64,000 nucleotides of DNA, from NCBI RefSeq assembly GCF_010728155.1, contig NZ_AP022605.1, positions 2,542,001 through 2,606,000 of the forward strand, given 5' to 3'. Source of the DNA: Mycolicibacterium doricum (GTDB taxonomy: Bacteria; Actinomycetota; Actinomycetes; Mycobacteriales; Mycobacteriaceae). Below, piece after piece: positions 58,307 to 64,000 of the stretch. The notes beneath the pieces are model-generated. The model worked only from the letters and a program-made list of their open reading frames with translations, did not search any database and was not told the DNA's origin. The position numbers and the translations under genes are program-made. Each line of letters starts with the position of its first letter. Within the stretch, counting starts at the first letter, position 1.

Positions 58307-58878
58307 CGGCCGACCCCTCCCGGTTGCGGGTCGCTGGCCGGTCGCCGTCGCAGGTCGTCGCCGAACCGGTCGTAGCGGGTGCGCCGCACGGCCAGCACCA
58401 CCCCGCCGACGATGGTCGCCACCATCACGGGGCTGATGACCACCATGGCGAGCATCTTCTGGCCCATCAGCGCGTCGCCGAGCGCGGCCGTGACGTCCGC
58501 CGGCGGCGATCCGCGCCGCGGCGGCCAATCCACCAGCAGGATGCCGGTGGCCAGGAGCAGGAACGTGCCGATCGAAATGGCCAGCGACATCCGTTTGCCG
58601 TGCACCATGCTCATCGGCATCAGCGCCGGATTCATCCCCATGAACATGACCATGTAGACCGCCATCACGGCCATCTCCATGACCATCATCAAGATGACGA
58701 CGACCCCGACGTAGTTCTGCTGGAGCAACAACACCGCCACCCCGACGGCGATGAAAGACGTCGCCAGGGCGTAGGTCGCCCTGGCCATCGAGTCGACGAC
58801 GAATACTGCCGCGCCGGCGAGCAAGGCGGTACCGCCGGCGGCCCAGAATACGGCCCCGAAGACAATGTCCGCGAGCAT
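58303..58878 (-). CDS. nuoJ: NuoJ-like subunit with methionine-rich membrane segment
   Basis: A 191-residue NuoJ-like protein with about five helices. The N-terminal part is usual for the family (ALATSFIAVGVAVLLLQQNY). Residues 64-97 are not: within these 34 residues there are 13 methionines (MMVMEMAVMAVYMVMFMGM, then LMPMSMVHGKRM) where other NuoJ proteins have mixed aliphatic residues around the coupling helix. The C-terminal tail is soluble and Arg-rich. ATG at 58878 follows the nuoH stop by five bases; no nuoI (ferredoxin subunit) lies between them, unlike in real nuo operons. The Met run suggests soft-metal contact (inference). Confidence 0.87.
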   Translation of the reverse strand: MLADIVFGAVFWAAGGTALLAGAAVFVVDSMARATYALATSFIAVGVAVLLLQQNYVGVVVILMMVMEMAVMAVYMVMFMGMNPALMPMSMVHGKRMSLAISIGTFLLLATGILLVDWPPRRGSPPADVTAALGDALMGQKMLAMVVISPVMVATIVGGVVLAVRRTRYDRFGDDLRRRPASDPQPGGVGR

Positions 58879-58883
58879 GGTCG

Positions 58884-59807
58884 CTACCTCCAGACGGCGA
58901 CGATCGCCACGATCAGGTCCTGGACCAGCACGGCAGGCAGCAGCACGAGCCAGCCGATCTCCATGAACTTGTCCGGCCGCAACAGTGGCAGTCGGCGCCG
59001 CAACCACACCAGTACCGTCAGCAGGGCAACCGTTTTCACGAGCGTCCACAACCAGTCCGGCAGCAGCGGGCCGGCGCCACCGCCGAGGAACAGAGGCACC
59101 GCGAAGGCCGACCCCGCCGCCAGTAGTGCGTACCGCCCGATCACCACCAGCAGGCGATCGGCACCGGACAACTCGGCGGCCACCCCGCCGGCGATGTCGG
59201 CTCCGAATGCCGCCGACATCGGCCCCCACACCGAAAATCCTGCCACCCCAAGGGAATAGACGGCGAACGCCACAGGCATCCACACCACGTACCACAGCCC
59301 GTGTTGCGCATCGGCCACCGTGCCGATGCGCAGACTCTCGGCGGCGATGGCGGGGGCGACCAACGCGAACATCAGCGGCAGTTCGTACCCGAGCCCCTGA
59401 GCCAGAAACCGGTACCCGCCGACGAGTGAGTGGGTCGAATTCGCGCCCCATCCCGCGAGCCACACCAGCGCCCACACGCAAACGTCCATCGCGTTGAACC
59501 ACACGACGCCCACGTCGAGGTCGAAGAGCGTCCATCGGCCCAGCGGCACCACCGTCACCATCAGCAGGGCGACCGCGATCAGTCCCCCACCGCCGATCCG
59601 CCACAACACCCTGTCCGCCGCGACGGTGACCCGCCGTCGCTGCCGAAACAGCCGGGCCGATTCCGACAACGGGGCGAGGGCACGCGCGGTGACACCGTCT
59701 TCCCAGGCGGTGAAGGCACCGTCGAGTGTTGCGGCGTAGTAAGCCAGGCCGATGAGCAAGGCGGCGGCGACAATTGCCCACATTCCGGACACCGTGGTGA
59801 TCGTCAT
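58884..59807 (-). CDS. nuoH: NuoH-like subunit of complex I-like membrane arm
   Basis: A 307-residue NuoH-like protein with about eight helices. The signature GWGANSTHSLVGGYRFLAQG then LGYELPL aligns with the NuoH motif GWaSNxxYsLLGxxRxxAQxxSYE. The quinone-channel loop is degraded: canonical FDLPEAEQELxxGYxxEYSG has become FGADIAGGVAAELSG, losing most of its acidic residues, and the later GEY is GRY. The ATG overlaps the fusion-gene stop by 4 bases. It is probably still the heel of the membrane arm but unlikely to guide quinone normally. Confidence 0.87.
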   Translation of the reverse strand: MTITTVSGMWAIVAAALLIGLAYYAATLDGAFTAWEDGVTARALAPLSESARLFRQRRRVTVAADRVLWRIGGGGLIAVALLMVTVVPLGRWTLFDLDVGVVWFNAMDVCVWALVWLAGWGANSTHSLVGGYRFLAQGLGYELPLMFALVAPAIAAESLRIGTVADAQHGLWYVVWMPVAFAVYSLGVAGFSVWGPMSAAFGADIAGGVAAELSGADRLLVVIGRYALLAAGSAFAVPLFLGGGAGPLLPDWLWTLVKTVALLTVLVWLRRRLPLLRPDKFMEIGWLVLLPAVLVQDLIVAIVAVWR

Positions 59808-61042
59808 GGTGCGCCGACCCCGGCGTGCAGCGACGTTTCGATACCCAAACCGGCGACGGTGAGGCGCGCCGTGGCAATGTCGAGCCCGCCGACCAGGTGT
59901 GGCAATGCCTCCGTGACGGTTCGGGTGTCGACGTGAAAGGGATTGACCATCAGCGGGTCCGACACCAGATCGCCCATGACGTCCGACCTTGTCAGCAGCC
60001 GGGTGTACGCATCGCCTTCCAGCGCGGCCGGCAGTCGTCGTCGGCCAAGCTCCTGGCGCGTCAGCAATCCGACGTCACGCAACGACCAGCGCAGCAGCAC
60101 CGATCGGCGCACGGCGCGCTGGAGCTTGCCCAGCAGCCGCACCGCGTTCTCGTTCTCGTCTGCCAGCAGCAGATCCCGGCAGCGCCGTGCGATCGCGGCG
60201 CCGCGGGGCCAGCCCACCAGGGCGAGCACGTCGTGGATGTGGTCGCATTCCCGCGCCGCCCCCAACGCACCGTCGAGCGGTGACGATTCTGACCGATCGC
60301 CGGCATGCCGCGCGGCGCCGACGATCCAGGCCCGCGCCTCGGTGATGACGTCTCCGTTGATGCTGCAGCGCAACACCAGTCCGGCCGGCCAGTACGGCAG
60401 CACGGGACCCAGCCGCAGATGCAGTGCGTCCATCTCCAGCCCGTCGCGGTCCTCGGTCCCCTGCGCCAGCGCGATACCTTCCGGCGCCATGTCCATGTCC
60501 ATATCGCCGTGATCCATGCCACCGTGATCCATGCCGCCGTGATCCATCTCGCCGTGTCCACCGTGATCCATGCCACCGTGATCCATGCCACCGTGATCCA
60601 TGCCACCGTGATCCATGTCACCGTGATCCATGTCACCGTGATCCATGTCGCCGTGATCCATGTCGCCGTGATCGCCGTCGGCGCTGATATGGGGCCGCTG
60701 CGGTCTGCTTCGCGCGTCGGCGCGCTGGCGGTCATCATGGAGCAGTTCGGCGGCGGCGCGGTCCAATTGGGCTTCGACGTGCGAAGGGCCGGGGACGTCG
60801 ATCCTGACTCTGGGCCCAGGCAGCTGATCCCAGATCCGATCGATGACAGCGGACAGTTCGGGCCCCGGCACGCCGCAGACCGCGAGAACGTCGGCGTCGG
60901 CGGCCGACAACGCATCCCGCCACCCTCGATCGAGGATGTGCCGTTGCAGGTGAGAACGCGTCACCCACTGTCCGGGCACCTCCACGGTGAGCACATGGAC
61001 GCCGCGAACGGCGAGCTCGGCCAACGTCTGCCTCACACCCAT
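59804..61042 (-). CDS. NuoB-like/NuoD-like fusion with MDHG metal-binding-type repeat
   Basis: A 412-residue protein that takes the place of nuoB, C and D. Residues ~1-105 resemble NuoB (ADADVLAVCGVPGPELSAVI, DRIWDQLPGPRVRI), but the cysteines that hold cluster N2 are absent; only Cys56 is left. Residues ~123-186 are a repeat with ten MDHG units, ending DMDMDM. Residues ~204-412 start LHLRLGPVLPYWPAGLVLRC, aligning with the NuoD N-terminus ([20 protein letters not shown]), then diverge and are much shorter than NuoD. MDHG-type repeats occur in copper-resistance proteins such as PcoA/CopA. ATG at 61042 overlaps nuoA by 10 bases; GTG at 61036 gives the commoner 4-base overlap. Partial nuo clusters with B/D relatives exist in Streptomyces as I recall; I know no description of this form. 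Confidence 0.72.
   Translation of the reverse strand: MGVRQTLAELAVRGVHVLTVEVPGQWVTRSHLQRHILDRGWRDALSAADADVLAVCGVPGPELSAVIDRIWDQLPGPRVRIDVPGPSHVEAQLDRAAAELLHDDRQRADARSRPQRPHISADGDHGDMDHGDMDHGDMDHGDMDHGGMDHGGMDHGGMDHGGHGEMDHGGMDHGGMDHGDMDMDMAPEGIALAQGTEDRDGLEMDALHLRLGPVLPYWPAGLVLRCSINGDVITEARAWIVGAARHAGDRSESSPLDGALGAARECDHIHDVLALVGWPRGAAIARRCRDLLLADENENAVRLLGKLQRAVRRSVLLRWSLRDVGLLTRQELGRRRLPAALEGDAYTRLLTRSDVMGDLVSDPLMVNPFHVDTRTVTEALPHLVGGLDIATARLTVAGLGIETSLHAGVGAP
60488..60676 (-). repeat. 15-bp coding repeat specifying MDHG(D/G) units
   Basis: The minus strand encodes DGDHG, four DMDHG, three GMDHG, GHGEMDHG, two GMDHG and DMDMDM. That is ten MDHG tetrapeptides in about 63 codons. At DNA level it is a 15-bp unit with few synonymous changes, so it has expanded recently or is being homogenised. 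Asp, His and Met dominate the tract, which is expected to be disordered until it binds metal. Confidence 0.95.
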
Positions 61043-61377
61043 CGCAGTGCGCCCTCCCGCCACGCCCACGCCACCGCGACGAACAGCGCCCCCAGGAACA
61101 GGAACATCTCGACGATAGCCTTGAGGCCCAGCTCCGCGACGACGATCGCCCACGGATACATGAACAGCATCTCGACGTCGAACGCCAGGAAAACCAGCGT
61201 CGCCGGATACCAGCGGACGTGATAGCGCGACAACGCGTGTTCCTCCGGCTGCCACCCGGATTGGTACGGCAGTGACGTTAGTGCGTTCGGGGCCACCGCG
61301 GTGAGCCGGTGCAACCCGTATACCGCCGCCGTGCCGACCACTGTCACCAACAGCATCGACGCCACGCCGGTGTACAT
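61033..61377 (-). CDS. nuoA: NuoA-like subunit, first gene of the complex I-like operon
   Basis: A 114-residue three-helix NuoA-like protein. The helix 2 region FLAFDVEMLFMYPWA keeps the conserved Asp and Glu. The loop that in NuoA/ND3 carries YECG (Cys near the quinone site) reads YQSGWQPEE here, so both the Glu and Cys are lost. ATG at 61377 has a strong GGAGGGAG site. The 260-base gap upstream (61378-61637) is the only non-overlapping start in the operon and must hold its promoter; I see no clear CsoR or RicR copper operator in it. Confidence 0.88.
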   Translation of the reverse strand: MYTGVASMLLVTVVGTAAVYGLHRLTAVAPNALTSLPYQSGWQPEEHALSRYHVRWYPATLVFLAFDVEMLFMYPWAIVVAELGLKAIVEMFLFLGALFVAVAWAWREGALRWV

Positions 61378-61637
61378 GGCCAGCTCCCTCCGGTATCGAG
61401 GCCGCCGCGGCCGACGGGAGGCCTGGGACAAGGTTCCCCGTCGAAACCCCGGTAAACACCGCACCCCGAGACCACGGGCGAGCGTCCTCCCGAGCGCCGC
61501 GGTTCGGCTCGCGTCAGACCCCCGACATCGGCTGTGCGCGGGCCCACCGACGGGGGTTGAACTCGAGTTGCCGGGCGGGGTTCACGGTGCCGCACACGGC
61601 AGGGGGTGCGCTTCTGGCCTCACCTATGCTCGAAGAC

Positions 61638-62252
61638 ATGGCGTCGCAGTGGAGGACGTTTCAGCGGTTGGCGGAGAAGCTGGTGTTCCAAGAGGCACCC
61701 AAGGTCATCCGCCAGCTCCAGCAGTCCGAGAACCGTCCGCGCACGGTGCAGCAGGGCATCAACCAGGGTCTCAAGATCGGATTGGGTGTGGGCCTGTCGG
61801 CACTCGCGGGCGCCTCCAGTGCGGCCTCGCCCGCTATCACCGCGGGCCGCCCGGTGACGCAGAACAGCGTTCCCACCGCGCAGCGCGCCCGCAAGATCGT
61901 CTACGCACCCAACCTCGACGGGCGGGCCGACCCCGGGGAGATCGTCTGGACCTGGGTGGTCTACGAGGACGACCCGAGTCGCGGTAAGGATCGTCCCGTT
62001 CTGGTCGTCGGCCGTGATCGGCGGACGTTGCTAGGCCTGATGCTGTCGAGTCAGGACCATCACGTCGACGACCCGGACTGGGTTGCCATCGGCGCCGGCA
62101 GCTGGGACTACGATGGCCGGACCAGCTGGGTACGGTTGGACCGGGTGCTCGACGTGCCAGAGGAAGGCATTCGCCGCGAGGGCGCTATTCTCGACCGCGA
62201 CCGTTTCGACGTGGTCGCCACACGACTGCGCACCGAGTACTTCTGGAGCTGA
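61638..62252 (+). CDS. MazF/PemK-like fold protein (Rv2405-like)
   Basis: A 204-residue protein. The N-terminal ~100 residues are helical and Ala/Gly-rich. The C-terminal ~100 residues have the PemK/MazF pattern DPGEIVWTWVVYEDDPSRGK then DRPVLVVGRDRRTLLGLMLS. No antitoxin gene is adjacent, and the position and conservation with Rv2405 suggest a stable chromosomal function rather than a toxin. A TATGCT -10-like element (61625-61630) lies seven bases before the ATG at 61638, so it may be leaderless; ATG 61626 is the alternative. The last codons lie in a 16-bp tandem repeat. Confidence 0.75.
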   Translation: MASQWRTFQRLAEKLVFQEAPKVIRQLQQSENRPRTVQQGINQGLKIGLGVGLSALAGASSAASPAITAGRPVTQNSVPTAQRARKIVYAPNLDGRADPGEIVWTWVVYEDDPSRGKDRPVLVVGRDRRTLLGLMLSSQDHHVDDPDWVAIGAGSWDYDGRTSWVRLDRVLDVPEEGIRREGAILDRDRFDVVATRLRTEYFWS

Positions 62253-62282
62253 GTACTTCTGGAGCTGAGTCCTTCTGGAGCT
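62235..62282. repeat. 16-bp unit repeated three times over a stop codon
   Basis: GAGTACTTCTGGAGCT is at 62235-62250 and 62251-62266, with a third copy at 62267-62282 that has one substitution. The first copy encodes the C-terminal EYFWS and the stop TGA straddles copies one and two, so the duplication extended the 3' non-coding side without altering the protein. Confidence 0.9.
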
Positions 62283-62284
62283 GA

Positions 62285-62330
62285 GGGGCGCGGCCCCCAC
62301 GATCACACATCGATCACCGCCGGGCGGTGA
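62285..62330. terminator. Two hairpins between convergent genes
   Basis: GGGGC (62285-62289)/GCCCC (62293-62297) with a 3-base loop, and TCACCGC (62314-62320)/GCGGTGA (62324-62330) with loop CGG. The second abuts the stop codon of the minus-strand CBS gene. Together they are a likely bidirectional terminator for the MazF-like and CBS genes. Confidence 0.6.
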
Positions 62331-62331
62331 C

Positions 62332-62760
62332 TCACCCTCCGCTGATGTAGGCGTGCAACCGTTCCTGTTCGGCCTGCAGCTGCTCCATCCGCGTCTTGAC
62401 CACGTCGCCGATGCTCACGATCCCGGCCAGCCCGCCGTTGTCGAGCACCGGGACGTGCCGGACACGGTTGTTGGTCATCAACGCCGACATATCGTCGACG
62501 AGATCGTCCGGCGTACACGTCACCACGACGTTCGTCATGATCTCCGAGACGGGCTGACGCAGCAGATCGGCACCCCGTTCGTGCAGTCGGCGCACCACAT
62601 CTCGCTCGGAGACCATCCCGACGATGCCGTCGGGCCCGACGACGACCATGGCGCCGATGTTGTGGGTGGCGAGTTCGGCCAGCAATCCGGTGACCGTGGT
62701 GGCCTCGGTGATGGTCGCCACCGCCGAGCCCTTGCTGCGCAGCACATCCGCTATTCGCAT
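62332..62760 (-). CDS. Two-CBS-domain protein (Rv2406c-like)
   Basis: A 142-residue protein made of a pair of CBS domains: VLRSKGSAVATITEATTVTG, then GIVGMVSERDVVRRLHERGA, then PDDLVDDMSALMTNNRVRHV and GIVSIGDVVKTRM. Such stand-alone pairs bind adenine nucleotides and regulate partners; none is evident. The gene probably has its own promoter: minus-strand CTAACCTAAT at about 62793-62802 is a -10-like element 33 bases upstream of the ATG. It corresponds to Rv2406c. Confidence 0.9.
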   Translation of the reverse strand: MRIADVLRSKGSAVATITEATTVTGLLAELATHNIGAMVVVGPDGIVGMVSERDVVRRLHERGADLLRQPVSEIMTNVVVTCTPDDLVDDMSALMTNNRVRHVPVLDNGGLAGIVSIGDVVKTRMEQLQAEQERLHAYISGG

Positions 62761-62911
62761 CGCCGCCTCCGCCTCGTGTGATACGGCTCACATTAGGTTA
62801 GGCCGGATTCGCCGCGATCGGAATAGCCAATCGCCTGACCCTCGGTTGTGCTGCCCGGTGACACCGTGCCGTGCGCGGCGCTCGATGCGCTTACGGCCGG
62901 CCCGGTGTACG

Positions 62912-63751
62912 TCAAGCCAGACGGGTGATCTCCACCACGACGTCGAGGTCGGTGGACCCCTCCCCCGAGTAGATGCCCTTGAGCGGTGACACGTCCGCGT
63001 AGTCGCGTCCGACGCCCACGCTGATGTACTGCTCGTTGATGTCGCTGTCGTTGGTGGGGTCGAAGTGCCACCAGCCCCCGGTCCAGGCCTGCACCCACGC
63101 GTGGCTCTGACCGTCGATGGTGTCGCCGATCGCCGCGTCCTTCTTCGGGTGCAGGTAGCCGGATACGTAACGGGCGGGAATTCCCATGCTCCGCAACAGG
63201 AGGAGCGACAGGTGCGCGAAGTCCTGACATACTCCCTTACCCTCGCGCAGCGCGTCAAGGCCCGATGAGTGCACGCCGGTGGTCCCCGGGACGTAGTCCA
63301 GTTCGGTGTGCACCCAGTTCGCGGCGGCGATGACCGCCTCGTACGGGTCGTGGTACTTCGCGATGCGCTGGCCGACCCGGGCGATGCGCCTGCTGTCCGG
63401 AGTGTAGTGCGATGCGGTGAGCACCTCGTCGAACCGGTCGATGACCGCCTCGGATCGCAGATCGTCCCACGTCACGGTTTCCGTGGGGCGGTCGCCGACG
63501 TCGGTCTCGACCACGGACGAGGACGTCACCTCGAGTTCGGTGTGCGGTGCGTGCAGGTCGAACGCGGTCACCGCGGTGCCCCAGTAGTCGACGTAGCGAT
63601 ACTGGCGGGTGGCCGGCGCCGTCTCGACCCGGTTGAGGATGACGTTCTGCCGGGTGTCCGAACGCGGCGTCAAACGGGCCTCATTGAACGACGCGGTGAC
63701 CGGCGACCTGTAGGCATAGCCCGTCGCGTGCACCACCCGCATCCGCCACAT
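62912..63751 (-). CDS. Transglutaminase-like cysteine protease family protein (Rv2409c-like)
   Basis: A 279-residue protein with the transglutaminase core. The triad is Cys in GKGVCQDFAHLSLLLLRSMG (~residue 172), His in GQSHAWVQAW (~217) and Asp in FDPTNDSDINEQY (~232). An N-terminal beta domain begins MWRMRVVHATGYAYRSPVTA. It is found next to alpha-E and circularly permuted ATP-grasp genes in many bacteria, a conserved cluster proposed to make or process a peptide; the substrate is unknown. The next gene upstream, cut by the window edge, is the alpha-E protein. Same length as Rv2409c. Confidence 0.92.
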   Translation of the reverse strand: MWRMRVVHATGYAYRSPVTASFNEARLTPRSDTRQNVILNRVETAPATRQYRYVDYWGTAVTAFDLHAPHTELEVTSSSVVETDVGDRPTETVTWDDLRSEAVIDRFDEVLTASHYTPDSRRIARVGQRIAKYHDPYEAVIAAANWVHTELDYVPGTTGVHSSGLDALREGKGVCQDFAHLSLLLLRSMGIPARYVSGYLHPKKDAAIGDTIDGQSHAWVQAWTGGWWHFDPTNDSDINEQYISVGVGRDYADVSPLKGIYSGEGSTDLDVVVEITRLA

Positions 63752-63818
63752 CAGTGTCTCCTCTTGCTGGTCTGCTCTTCGTCCGAGGGCTCGTCGCCGC
63801 GCTCGCCACTCATCGGCC

Positions 63819-64000
63819 CTAGACCTCACCCTCTTCGATGACCATCGCGTTGCGACCCGCATCGGTCCACGCCACCCACGGCGCGACGTGGAAGTACTGA
63901 ACCGCCAACGCTTCTCCCACGTCGCTGCACGTCTTCTGCAATCCGGCCAGCCGTTGCTCGAGCGATTCGAGCAGGACACCGGGATGCATGAACTCCAACT
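63819..64000 (-). CDS. Alpha-E domain protein, C-terminal part
   Basis: The window ends inside this gene; 60 codons are visible. The frame reads LEFMHPGVLLESLEQRLAGL, then CSDVGEALAVQYFHVAPWVA ending IEEGEV, the C-terminus of an alpha-E domain protein (DUF403) like Rv2410c. It is the usual partner of the transglutaminase encoded next and of a permuted ATP-grasp protein expected further upstream. Confidence 0.8.
   Translation of the reverse strand, partial: LEFMHPGVLLESLEQRLAGLQKTCSDVGEALAVQYFHVAPWVAWTDAGRNAMVIEEGEV

Noticed and set aside
60424..60687. Plus-strand open frame coding Arg-Asp-Pro-Cys-His repeats opposite the MDHG tract
   Set aside because: A 15-bp repeat without stops stays open in all frames; there is no start signal and the minus-strand frame fits the operon.
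61378..61637. Copper-regulator (CsoR or RicR) operator before the complex I-like operon
   Set aside because: The gap has short GC palindromes only; none matches the known operators well enough to claim.
61638..62252. MazF-like protein as half of a toxin-antitoxin module
   Set aside because: There is no small antitoxin gene beside it, and the gene is in a conserved syntenic position, so a mobile TA system is not supported.
62793..62803. TTAGGTTAGGC, which looks like half of an IdeR iron box
   Set aside because: The other half does not match. On the minus strand it reads CTAACCTAA, a good -10 element for the CBS gene that starts 33 bases downstream, which explains it better.

Overview
The window is about two-thirds GC and comes from a mycobacterium, most likely a fast-growing Mycolicibacterium-type species (inference). 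From about 9.3 kb onward the gene order follows the M. tuberculosis H37Rv block Rv2314c-Rv2410c as I remember it: tldE/tldD, an ECF transporter, dnaG-dgt, glyS, smtB-zur, uppS-recO, era-ybeY-phoH, rsmE-dnaJ-hrcA, hemW, sirA-cysH, subI, trehalase, lppR, lepA, a CBS protein and a transglutaminase. No database search was possible. Family calls rest on motifs, and locus equivalences rest on remembered order and sequence.

Layout. (1) 1-8.4 kb is accessory: a thiolase-like C-terminus, a zinc alcohol dehydrogenase, an AhpD-like protein, a ferritin-like 'metal-dependent hydrolase', two TetR regulators and an MmpL transporter. It ends at a frameshifted rhodanese remnant next to a CAU-anticodon tRNA. 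The gaps hold many short tandem duplications. (2) 8.5-20.2 kb: TldD/TldE protease pair, ECF transporter, MarR-MFS pair, VIT-type metal transporter, acyl-CoA dehydrogenase, tRNA-Asn. (3) 20.3-41.7 kb is housekeeping: primase, dNTPase, glycyl-tRNA synthetase, zinc regulators SmtB/Zur, decaprenyl diphosphate synthase, RecO, the Era/YbeY/PhoH ribosome-biogenesis operon, RsmE, DnaJ, HrcA, HemW. (4) 41.7-47.2 kb is a sulfur-assimilation locus. It has an intact cysteine-codon leader ORF and an RBS-masking hairpin before sirA. Decay is visible: cysH lacks the conserved GxRR segment, a hemolysin-like gene is a pseudogene, and sulfate-binding subI is followed only by a scrap of cysA. (5) 47.5-53 kb: two tiny membrane proteins, GH15 trehalase, a lone ANTAR protein, an LppR-like lipoprotein and lepA, which appears to start at AUC.

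(6) 53.2-61.4 kb is the most unusual part. It is a tightly coupled eight-gene operon for a complex I-like membrane arm (NuoA, a NuoB/NuoD-like fusion, NuoH, J, K, L, M, N). There is no NuoC, E, F, G or I. The fusion lacks the cysteines for cluster N2 and carries ten MDHG units (a His/Met/Asp-rich tract) between its two halves. NuoJ has 13 methionines in 34 residues. NuoA, NuoH and NuoN have lost signature quinone-site or proton-path residues. I read this as a membrane ion-translocating complex cut off from NADH/ferredoxin input and possibly repurposed around a soft metal such as copper. The sequence facts are direct; the metal function is inference.

(7) 61.6-64 kb returns to the conserved core: MazF-like protein, CBS protein, transglutaminase and an alpha-E-domain protein cut by the window edge.
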